NCBI GenBank assembly: GCA_013538855.1
Contig: JABXJS010000274.1
Span: forward strand, 1 to 64,000
Reading direction: 5' to 3'
DNA: 64,000 bases
Source: Herpetosiphonaceae bacterium
GTDB taxonomy: Bacteria; Chloroflexota; Chloroflexia; Chloroflexales; Herpetosiphonaceae
A program made the position numbers and the translations under genes. Positions 1 to 6,634 of the stretch are shown piece after piece. The notes under the pieces were generated by a model that was given only the letters and a program-made list of their open reading frames with translations, did not search any database and was not told where the DNA came from. Position 1 is the stretch's first letter. Every line of letters starts with the position of its first letter.

Positions 1-310
1 GAGCTGCGGCCAGGTCTGCGCGGTGGTGGGCGTGCGCGCTGCACGGGCCGCGCCATGCCGCCGGGCTGATGCCGAGCGTGCGCGTGTGGTGTGTGGTGTG
101 CAGCAGGCAGGCTTTTTGAAAAGCTAGCGCGCTGGTTGACGGCGGCTGAGCTGCGGCCAGGTCTGCGCGGTGGTGGGCGTGCGCGCTGCACGGGCCGCGC
201 CATGCCGCCGGGCTGATGCCGAGCGCGCGCGTGTGGTGTGTTCGGGCGCTGATGGGTTTTTGAAAAGCTAGCGCGCTGGCTGCTGATCGGCTGAGCTGCG
301 GTGTGGTTGA
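1..310. repeat. 147-bp intergenic tandem repeat, two copies plus stub
   Basis: Copy 1 starts at base 1 and copy 2 at 148. A third copy starting at 293 breaks off after about 9 bases. The first ~90 bases of the two copies are nearly identical. The distal part diverges, but both copies keep a TTTTTGAAAAGCTAGCGCGCTGG block. The window edge may cut further copies on the left. No coding frame fits it. Two other intergenic spacers in this window (near 15.9 kb and 56.1 kb) carry tandem repeats of similar unit size but different sequence. Confidence 0.85.
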
Positions 311-353
311 TGGCGGTCAGAATCGGCCTGCCTGCTCCGACTTTTGGCGGAGA

Positions 354-416
354 CTGCGGCTCCCGCTTTGGTGGGCGTGCGAACGTCCCAAGCGGCGCTC
401 GTCGCAGGAGCCGCAG
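354..416 (-). terminator. Stem-loop downstream of the first response regulator
   Basis: A 10-bp perfect stem, CTGCGGCTCC (354-363) with GGAGCCGCAG (407-416), closes a 43-nt loop region that can itself fold. It lies just past the stop of the minus-strand regulator at 430. There is no U tract, so termination is an inference. Confidence 0.4.
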
Positions 417-429
417 TGTGGTTGAATAG

Positions 430-1059
430 CTATACCTCGACGAGGCCGAGGCGCACAGCGTGAAGCGCGGCCTGGGTGCGGCTCTGCACGCCGAGCTTGG
501 CCAAGATGTTTGAGACGTGAGTTTTGACGGTCTTCTCGCCGATGGTCAGGCTGGCGGCGATCTCCTTGTTGGCGAAGCCCTGCGCGAGCAGGCGCAGCAC
601 ATCGAGTTCGCGCTCGGTGAGCGCCTCGGGGCTATCGGGGGCGCGCACCTCGCGCATCAGCCGGGCGGCGGCCTGCGGAGCTAGCTGCACCTGGCCGGCG
701 GCGGCGGCCTTGATGGCGCGGATTAGCTCGTCGGCCTCGGTATCTTTGAGCAGGTAGCCGATCGCGCCAGCGCGGATTGCGCCGATCACCAGCTGATCCT
801 CGAGCACGCTGGTGAGGGCGATGATCTCGATCTCGGGCAGCTCGCGGCGCAGGCGCTCGATGGCGGTGATGCCGTCCATCAGGGGCATCAGCAGATCCAT
901 CAGCACAACATCTGGGGCTAGCTCGCGAGCTTGGCGCAGCGCCTCTGCGCCGTTGATGGCCTCGCCGACAACCTCTAGCTCAGGATCGAGCGCGAGAAAC
1001 ATGCGCAACCCTTGGCGCACGACGCTGTGGTCATCAACAATCAGTATTTTTATGGGCAT
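430..1059 (-). CDS. NarL/FixJ-family response regulator
   Basis: A 209-residue two-domain regulator. The receiver domain (about 1-120) has the acidic pair D9/D10, phospho-acceptor D55 in VLMDLLMP, the T83/S84 switch position and K105. The LuxR-type helix-turn-helix (about 145-209) starts with LTERELDVLRLLAQG and carries the KTVKTHVSNILAKL recognition region. An AAAGG sequence sits six bases before the ATG. No histidine kinase is adjacent, so the partner is unknown. It is divergent from the receiver gene at 1169, with about 110 bp between them for both promoters. Confidence 0.92.
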   Translation of the reverse strand: MPIKILIVDDHSVVRQGLRMFLALDPELEVVGEAINGAEALRQARELAPDVVLMDLLMPLMDGITAIERLRRELPEIEIIALTSVLEDQLVIGAIRAGAIGYLLKDTEADELIRAIKAAAAGQVQLAPQAAARLMREVRAPDSPEALTERELDVLRLLAQGFANKEIAASLTIGEKTVKTHVSNILAKLGVQSRTQAALHAVRLGLVEV

Positions 1060-1168
1060 GGGGTACCTTTTGGTCCTTTAGAAAAAATAGGCTGTCTCCA
1101 GCATTTTAAATTGTACATCGGACCACGGAAACAGCAATCACCACACGCTTAGCAAGAAGGAGGCACAG

Positions 1169-1546
1169 GTGTCACCGATTCGAGTGCTGCTTGTCGACGA
1201 TCAGGCCAGCGTGCGCGATGGCCTGCGAATGCGGCTCGGGCTGGAGTCCGATGTACAGGTTGTGGGGGCGGTGAGCGATGGCGCAAGCACGCTGGCGGCG
1301 CTCGGCACGCTGACGCCCGATGTGGTGCTGCTTGATGTACAGCTTGGCGCACACGATGGCATCGCGCTGATTGATCTGATTCGCCGTCAGCAGCCAGCGA
1401 GCGCGGTGGTGATGCTGAGCATGTACGATGATCAGCTGAACCGCCAGCGGGCGGCGGCGGCCGGCGCGCGGGCCTTTATTGGCAAGCAGCAGGCGATCGA
1501 GGACCTGCTGGCGACGATCCGGGCGGTGGTGGCGCAGGCGCGCTGA
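1169..1546 (+). CDS. Stand-alone response-regulator receiver domain
   Basis: A 125-residue receiver with no output domain. Visible residues are D10/D11, phospho-acceptor D56 in VLLDVQLG, S84 at the switch position and K106. The start is GTG, chosen because AGAAGGAGG lies just upstream and the protein begins directly with the first beta strand. It resembles the receiver of NarL-type regulators, so it could be a CheY-like relay protein or a NarL gene that lost its DNA-binding domain. It is read divergently from the full-length regulator at 430. Confidence 0.88.
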   Translation: MSPIRVLLVDDQASVRDGLRMRLGLESDVQVVGAVSDGASTLAALGTLTPDVVLLDVQLGAHDGIALIDLIRRQQPASAVVMLSMYDDQLNRQRAAAAGARAFIGKQQAIEDLLATIRAVVAQAR

Positions 1547-1619
1547 ATGCTACAATGGCGTGTGTCCGCCGCACCGCTGATCGTGCGGCGGCGATGATAT
1601 TCAACGCGAGGAGGCATGC

Positions 1620-2432
1620 ATGGACTTAACCGCTGCAACAGAATTTTTATACGCCAGCGCCGATCCGCTGCTTGTGGCGCGCGCGCAGGCCGTGCTCGAG
1701 GCTGCGCCTGCGCCAGAGGCCGTGATGGCCCAGTTGGCCGCGCTGCAGAACGCCGACGGCGGCTGGCCCTTTGAGCTGAGCGCCGGGCGACCATCGGCGG
1801 TCGATGAGTCGGCGCGCATGCTCTTGGTGCTCTACGATCTCGACGAGCTGGGCAGCGCGCTGGCGGAGCGCACGCAGGCCTGGCTGGTGGCGCAGCAGTC
1901 GCCGCGTGGCTGGTGGCGCGAGCCGACGGCGTTGAGCGCCTACAATCCGCCGCTGTGGTCCGATCCGGAGTCGGATGCGGCGCTGGTGTACACGACGGCG
2001 CGCGCGGCGGCGGCGCTCAGCGTGCTGGGCGAAAACCTGATCGAGCTGGACTCAGCGATGAACTGGCTCCAGGGCCAGGTGGCCCCGACGGGCCTGCTGC
2101 CGGGCTTTCGGATTGTGGCCACGGCGTGGGCTGTACCGGCGTTTGTGGCTGTCAGCCACCGCGATACGCGCTCGGTGAAGCGCATGATCGCCGGCTTAGG
2201 CAACGCGCTATCGCCAGAGTGGGACGCGCCGCTGCTTAGCACGCTGCTGAGCACCCTGGCCCTGGCGCGCTTTCCCCGCGCCACCCGCGTGATCACCCGC
2301 GCGCTGGAGCAGGTGTCAGCGCTCCAGCTATCGTCGGGCGCGTGGCCCAACGAGGACGGCGCGCCAGATGCCGAGGTGACATTTCAGATTGTGCGGGCGG
2401 CGCGCTGGTTCGGGCTGCGGGCGGCGGTGTAG
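1620..2432 (+). CDS. Prenyltransferase/squalene-oxidase repeat protein
   Basis: A 270-residue alpha-helical protein that looks like half of an (alpha/alpha)6 barrel. QW-type repeats are visible: QNADGGWPFELS near residue 40, QSPRGWWRE near 90 and LSSGAWPNEDG near 250. The DXDD motif of squalene-hopene cyclases is absent and the length is well below the ~630 residues of a cyclase, so terpene cyclisation is not supported. Such short proteins are usually annotated only as terpene-cyclase-fold repeat proteins. A GAGGAGG ribosome binding site sits just ahead of the ATG. The gene follows the receiver gene by 73 bp and may be cotranscribed. Confidence 0.75.
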   Translation: MDLTAATEFLYASADPLLVARAQAVLEAAPAPEAVMAQLAALQNADGGWPFELSAGRPSAVDESARMLLVLYDLDELGSALAERTQAWLVAQQSPRGWWREPTALSAYNPPLWSDPESDAALVYTTARAAAALSVLGENLIELDSAMNWLQGQVAPTGLLPGFRIVATAWAVPAFVAVSHRDTRSVKRMIAGLGNALSPEWDAPLLSTLLSTLALARFPRATRVITRALEQVSALQLSSGAWPNEDGAPDAEVTFQIVRAARWFGLRAAV

Positions 2433-2684
2433 CGCGTGGGCGCTGCTGGTTGTGGGCGCGGCTACGCGCAGCGGTCAGCCGAGCGTGCGTGGTTCTGCAC
2501 AAGATCAAGGCGCACGCGCCGAGCCAGCTGTGCAGCGTTGCACGGATGGGACACGCTTGTTCGCGCTGGTTGTACAGTCGGGACCGTTTGTTTTTGCCAT
2601 GCTAGGGAACAGGCTGGGCGCTCGCGTGCATTGGGCTGAGTGCAACGTTGTTGTGTAGCGCTGTAGTCTTAGAAGGAGTCAAGC

Positions 2685-3725
2685 ATGACGATGGATGTAT
2701 CGAACGCTGGCCGCGGCGCACCGGCGCGGGCGCTGCACTCGATTATTGACGGCGCGGTGCTGGCAGAGCTGGTAGCGCGTGACTACGGGATTGCGGCCGT
2801 TGAGCCTGTGCTGCTGATCCAGCATGGGCTGAACGATCACTATCTGCTCGCCATAGAGCAGACAGACTTTATCGTGCGCGTGTATCGTCATGGCTGGCGC
2901 ACGCCAGCCGCGATCCAGTGGGAGCTAGACTTGATTGAGCATCTAGCGCAGCACGATGCGCCTGTGGCCGCGTGTGTTCGGCGTCTTGATGGCACGTGGT
3001 GCACGGAGGTTGCGGCGGTCGAGGGGCGGCGGGCGCTGGCGGTGTTTCAGAAGGCCCACGGGCGCTACACGCATTTTGGCAACAATGGCGTGCATCGCGT
3101 CTCGCCAGCAGAGTGCGCTGCGCAGTTCGGCCTGTCGATGGCCCAGATTCACACAGCTGCCGACACCTTCACGGCCCAGAGCGAGCGCTTGGCGCTGGAC
3201 CTCGATGCGCTGCTGGATCAGCCGCTGCAGGCGATTACGAGCGTGTATGGGTATCGCTCGCAGGAGCTGCGCACGCTCCACCACTGCGCTGAGCGCCTGC
3301 GCTCGCTGCTGGCTGCGCTAGGGCCGCATGAGCTGGACTGGGGACCGTGCCACGGCGACATGACCGGCGGCAACTCCACCTACCACAGCATGCGTGACCG
3401 CGTCGTTCACTTCGACTTCGACTGCTCCGGGCCAGGCTGGCGCGCCTACGATCTAGGCGTGTTTCGCTGGTCGATGCTGCTCAACAGCGCGCCGGAGAGT
3501 GTGTGGGAGGAGTTTCTGGCGGGCTATCGCTCCTGGCGACCTTTGCGCGAGCGCGATCTGGCCGCCGTGCCTGTGTTTGCGGCCCTGCGCATTATTTGGC
3601 TGGTTGGGCTATGGTGCGCAAATGCGCCTGTGCTTGGCGCGCATAAGCTGCATGGCGACTATCTGGCGTTCGAGGTGGCGCGGCTGGAAGCGTTCACGGA
3701 GCGCGCTGCGCGTTCACTGGCCTAA
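2685..3725 (+). CDS. Aminoglycoside phosphotransferase (APH)-fold kinase
   Basis: A 346-residue protein of the APH/choline kinase/homoserine kinase II superfamily. The catalytic loop is CHGDMTGGN (H223, D225, N230) and the metal-binding segment is HFDFDCSGPGWRAYDLG (D244, D246), both intact. This arrangement is closest to the homoserine-kinase-II-like and uncharacterised phosphotransferase branches, so the substrate cannot be named; antibiotic resistance should not be assumed. AGAAGGAG precedes the ATG. A strong intrinsic terminator follows at 3787. The spacer before it (2433-2684) shows nothing recognisable. Confidence 0.85.
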   Translation: MTMDVSNAGRGAPARALHSIIDGAVLAELVARDYGIAAVEPVLLIQHGLNDHYLLAIEQTDFIVRVYRHGWRTPAAIQWELDLIEHLAQHDAPVAACVRRLDGTWCTEVAAVEGRRALAVFQKAHGRYTHFGNNGVHRVSPAECAAQFGLSMAQIHTAADTFTAQSERLALDLDALLDQPLQAITSVYGYRSQELRTLHHCAERLRSLLAALGPHELDWGPCHGDMTGGNSTYHSMRDRVVHFDFDCSGPGWRAYDLGVFRWSMLLNSAPESVWEEFLAGYRSWRPLRERDLAAVPVFAALRIIWLVGLWCANAPVLGAHKLHGDYLAFEVARLEAFTERAARSLA

Positions 3726-3786
3726 GCTGCGGCGTAACCTAAACGGCTTTGTGCTCCGCCTTACGTGCGGGACGCAGATAAAGCTG

Positions 3787-3833
3787 GCCCTGCTACCTGA
3801 GCTGTGCGCAGGTGAGCAGGGCGATTCTTTTTA
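3787..3833 (+). terminator. Intrinsic terminator after the APH-fold kinase
   Basis: GCCCTGCT-ACCTG pairs with CAGGT-AGCAGGGC across a 9-nt loop with one bulged G, followed by GATTCTTTTTA. The stem and U tract fit factor-independent termination. It also lies between convergent genes and could act on both. Confidence 0.8.
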
Positions 3834-3847
3834 AATAACGGTGTGGT

Positions 3848-4463
3848 TTAGCCGCGCTGCTGCTCGTGGTCGGCGGCATGGCTGTCGTGGACGCCGGGCG
3901 GCGGGTCGGCGGCGGCGTTGGGAAACTGGCCCTTGAGCGTGTCGACGCCGTGCTGCGGGTGGGCGTCCTTGACGAGGCTCTGGCGGTCGCGGCGCTTCTG
4001 CTCCTGGTCGATCTGCATACGCATGTTGCGCTCTGTGAGCATGACCTTGTCGGCCTCGCCGTCGCGGGCGAACGACCACATCAGGCGCGGGGCGCCGAAG
4101 GGCAGCTGCTGGCCCATGCGGTTGAACTGGCGGCCGGTGTTCCAGAAGTGCCAGGTCTTGCCGTAGCTGTTGATCAGCGTGCTCATGAGGGCCTTTTCGG
4201 CGATGTCGGGCAGGCCAGGGGCGACCAGCTCGCCGGAGAGAATCTCGTAGTTGTGCGGGTGCCAGAAGGGCTTTTCTTCCTCTGGTAGCTCGTTGAACAG
4301 GCGCTCGGAGATGATGTACTCGACGCCGATCAGGTTGGCGTCGGCGGTGTTGCCGTCGAAGATGACGCACTGGAGCAGGTCGCCGTTGACCTGCGCGCAG
4401 TAGTGGTGCGCCTCGGTTTGGAACTGTGGCTCGTCTTTGGCGCAGTGGAGACCGACAACGTGA
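3848..4463 (-). pseudogene. DUF1264/OBAP-family gene, 3' fragment
   Basis: This is the C-terminal ~204 codons of a DUF1264 (oil-body-associated-protein-like) gene. Diagnostic family motifs are EAHHYCAQVN, CVIFDGNTADANLIGVEYIIS, HPHNYEILSGELVAPG and SYGKTWHFWNTG. The open frame extends back only into the end of the tnpB element, and a GTG at 4474 inside that element is the first available start. The missing N-terminus lies 2 kb upstream at 6453-6574. Joining base 6453 to base 4463 recreates GFDI-HVVGLHC with no frame change, giving a 245-residue protein, a normal family length. Its function in bacteria is not known. Confidence 0.88.
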
Positions 4464-4600
4464 ATCCTCCCCACCCTGTGGATGGAGCTTCTGCTTTCGC
4501 TGACTAACTGCCCGCATATCGCAGGTCTTACGTAGTCTCCAGCAGCGTTTTACGTCTCCGTCATTCCGGCGGCGACGATGCGGAGTCCTTCATTCAGAAT
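4464..4600 (-). ncRNA. Candidate omega/re-RNA at the tnpB element right end
   Basis: TnpB nucleases use a guide RNA that overlaps the end of tnpB and runs to the element's right end, taking its guide from flanking DNA. Here that region is the last ~50 bp of tnpB plus 86 bp of 3' sequence, ending in a hairpin (4467-4487) and GGGGAGGAT. The predicted guide would start with TTCACGTTGTCGG, i.e. the interrupted DUF1264 gene. The position is by analogy; the 5' end is a guess. Confidence 0.4.
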
Positions 4601-5665
4601 ATTGAGTGCGGCGTTGACATCGCGGTCGTGCGTGGTGCCGCAGGTATGGCATGTCCATATACGATCTGCTAGCGTCAAGGTGGTTTTCTCGTGGCATTGG
4701 TGGCACATCTTGGATGAGGCATAGTATCGTCCCACCTTGACCACTTGTCGTCCGTGCCACTCCGCTTTTTCATCAATCAGTTGCATAAAGGTGCTTACGG
4801 CTGCATCCATGAACGATTTTGCCAGCTTGGTTCTCGCAAGGCCCTTAATGTTCAAATCCTCGATGCACACCGTATCAAACTGTTGAATCAACCCCAACGC
4901 ATGTTTGTGCAGCCAATCACTCCGCTGGTTGCGAATACGTTGATGCGTCTTTGCCAAACGGCGCTTGGCTTTACGATGGTTTGTACTTCCCTTTTGTGCC
5001 CGCGATAACCGTCTCTGTAAGCGCCGAAGGGTACGTTCACCCCGTCGATAAAACTTAGGCGGGGCAATCTTGTCTCCTGTGTGCAACGTGGTGAACGACT
5101 CGAGACCAACGTCAATTCCCACAGGATTATCACATAGTGGTGCACGGTTAGGCCGATCAATATGACACACGAATACCACATACCACGCACCTGAGGCATC
5201 CTGTTTGATGGTTGCACTTTTGGCAATTCCCGCAAGCGGGCGATGAATGACGGCTCGCATTAGCCCTATTTTGGGAACGCTAATCGTTCGTTCATCGACG
5301 ACCGTGACGCACTGGGGAAAGCGGAGGCTATGTGGAGTGCGCTTGCGTGATTTGCATTTCGGATACTTGGCGCGCTGCTCAAAGAAGTTGGTGAACGCAC
5401 GTTCGAGGTCGGCAAGGGTTTGCTGCAATACTTGGGCCACACATACCTGTAACCACCCGTGATCGGGATCGCGTTTCAATTGGGTTAATGCTGCCGACAG
5501 CGCTCCGGATGACAACCCCCTCCCCGTCGCTCGGTAATGCTCTTGCTTGCGGCGTAAGGCCCAGTTCCAGACGTACCGTCGACAGCCCGCCCACTGTATT
5601 AGCGTGGCCTGCTGGTTGGTCGTTGGATATAAACGGTACTTAAAGCAACGAGTCAGGGTGGTCAT
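4550..5665 (-). CDS. tnpB: TnpB RNA-guided nuclease (IS200/IS605 family)
   Basis: A 371-residue protein with all RuvC-like catalytic positions in place: D185 in GIDVG, E269 in IEDLN and D347/D349 in HDRDVNAALNIL. The zinc finger is CHQC at 321-324 with CHTC at 339-342. The N-terminal helix-turn-helix/wedge region begins with FKYRLYPTTNQQ. Known TnpB proteins are RNA-guided endonucleases that cut next to a transposon-associated motif and help retain the element; this one looks intact. GGAAGGA lies upstream of the ATG. The host-side sequence next to the left end, read on the tnpB strand, is GGCTTCGACAT, so the associated motif is presumably inside it. Confidence 0.95.
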   Translation of the reverse strand: MTTLTRCFKYRLYPTTNQQATLIQWAGCRRYVWNWALRRKQEHYRATGRGLSSGALSAALTQLKRDPDHGWLQVCVAQVLQQTLADLERAFTNFFEQRAKYPKCKSRKRTPHSLRFPQCVTVVDERTISVPKIGLMRAVIHRPLAGIAKSATIKQDASGAWYVVFVCHIDRPNRAPLCDNPVGIDVGLESFTTLHTGDKIAPPKFYRRGERTLRRLQRRLSRAQKGSTNHRKAKRRLAKTHQRIRNQRSDWLHKHALGLIQQFDTVCIEDLNIKGLARTKLAKSFMDAAVSTFMQLIDEKAEWHGRQVVKVGRYYASSKMCHQCHEKTTLTLADRIWTCHTCGTTHDRDVNAALNILNEGLRIVAAGMTET

Positions 5666-5953
5666 TGGGCAGTGTCCTTCCGGGTGGCAATGTTCATTGC
5701 TCTAGCTGAAACAGTTTCGGCTAATCTGGATGAGTTTCGATCTGTTCATATCCCCCTATACTACTGTTCTCATTACATAATAGATTGATGAGGGTGGTCA
5801 GGATGTGCGGTCAAACTACGAAATAATAGTGCTAATGCATCAAGGGATTGCCCACATTCATAATAGGTATACCCCTTATCGACTAACAAACTATACTACT
5901 AGTTATATAATTCGTCAAGCAGTAAGCTGTTAAGCGGATAGGAATCGTCACCA

Positions 5954-5962
5954 TGCTATAAT
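5954..5962 (+). promoter_or_regulatory. Extended -10 promoter of the XRE regulator
   Basis: TGCTATAAT: a consensus TATAAT at 5957-5962 with the upstream TG of an extended -10 element, about 25 bp before the helix-turn-helix start. No good -35 is seen. The rest of 5666-5953 is AT-rich element DNA without a gene. Confidence 0.5.
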
Positions 5963-5986
5963 CCACTCATTTGGAGGTCTACGCTG

Positions 5987-6205
5987 ATGATTCAACTCAA
6001 AATAGGTGAACACGTTGACAAGCAAGGCCTAAACATTCAACAGTTCGCCCACAAGGCTGGGCTGTCTTATGGAACCGCCTATGGTTTGTACAAAGGTCGA
6101 GTCAATCGCTTGGACTTGCACACGCTTGATCGCGTGTGCAAGGCTTTAGGGGTTGAGCCGAGTGACATTCTTATTCGTGTATCAGATGAAGACCCACGAG
6201 AATGA
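5987..6205 (+). CDS. Small XRE/Cro-type helix-turn-helix regulator
   Basis: A 72-residue single-domain protein. The helix-turn-helix is FAHKAGLSYGTAYGLYKG, followed by the usual LDRVCKALGVEPSDIL ending of Cro/CI-type domains. TTGGAGG is placed eight bases before the ATG. It lies inside the tnpB element, divergent from tnpB, in the place where tnpA is found in complete IS605 elements. It may repress tnpB or the element promoter, but that is inference. Its base composition matches the AT-rich element rather than the flanking chromosome. The last codons fall in the first copy of a 28-bp tandem duplication. Confidence 0.85.
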   Translation: MIQLKIGEHVDKQGLNIQQFAHKAGLSYGTAYGLYKGRVNRLDLHTLDRVCKALGVEPSDILIRVSDEDPRE

Positions 6206-6241
6206 TTATCCACATGAAGACCCACGAGAATGATTATCCAC
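6186..6241. repeat. 28-bp perfect tandem duplication
   Basis: The unit starting ATGAAGACCCACGAG is present at 6186-6213 and again at 6214-6241 without mismatch. The first copy contains the stop codon of the XRE gene. The remaining element DNA, 6242-6452, has no gene I can support; on the tnpB strand it is the left-end leader, with a possible hairpin around GACCCTCAGTGAGGCGGG. Confidence 0.9.
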
Positions 6242-6452
6242 ATTATGAACCTATCTACCAGAGTTATTGCAATGCGGAACCAAAAAAGGCAGCTTAGTCA
6301 CGATGACATGTGATCGTTCTACCTACGCTATTCGTCTAATGCTGTGTTGGTTTCGTATAATGTGTACCCCCTTTGCGTTCGTCCTATTCAACCCATTCGT
6401 TTACCCGCCTCACTGAGGGTCTTGGTGCGGCGCGCTTACCCTCTTTTTACAT

Positions 6453-6574
6453 ATGTCGAAGCCTTTGAGCGGCGTTATATCCTGTAGAAACTTCGCGCCG
6501 GTCTCCAAAATCGTCTGTTTCACCGACTTGCGCTCGCCGAGCGGCTGGATGGGTGGCTTGCGCTCTGGGGCCAT
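6453..6574 (-). pseudogene. DUF1264/OBAP-family gene, 5' fragment
   Basis: The first 41 codons of the gene interrupted by the tnpB element. It starts at ATG 6574 behind AAAGGAG and reads MAPERKPPIQPLGERK, then TILETGAKFLQDITPLKGFDI, the typical N-terminal region of DUF1264 proteins. The frame then enters element DNA. The permease gene ends only 60 bp upstream, so the intact gene was probably the third member of the ABC transporter operon. Confidence 0.85.
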
Positions 6575-6634
6575 GGCTGCACTCCTTTCAGCAGGTAGAA
6601 TCTGCCAAGGATCGTTGCAGGTTATGGGCCAGGG

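Larger units (their letters stand above)
4464..6452 (-). mobile_element. IS200/IS605-type tnpB element carrying an XRE regulator, inserted in a DUF1264 gene
   Basis: A ~1,989-bp insertion defined by the break in the DUF1264 frame. Its ends are certain within 2 bp because A-T is shared at the junction. It carries tnpB and, divergently, a small helix-turn-helix gene. No tnpA transposase of the Y1 or serine type is present. The right end reads GGGTGGGGAGGAT on the tnpB strand, a sequence typical of tnpB-only elements, with a hairpin at 4467-4487. The left end begins ATGTAAAAAGAGGG. There is no target duplication longer than 2 bp, as expected for the IS605 single-strand mechanism. The 5690-6450 half is markedly AT-richer than the host DNA. 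Confidence 0.85.

Noticed and set aside
1-310. CRISPR array at the left edge
   Set aside because: The repeat unit is 147 bp without short repeat/unique spacer alternation and no cas genes are near.
1620-2432. Squalene-hopene cyclase
   Set aside because: Only QW-like repeats are present; the length is less than half of a cyclase and the DXDD motif is missing.
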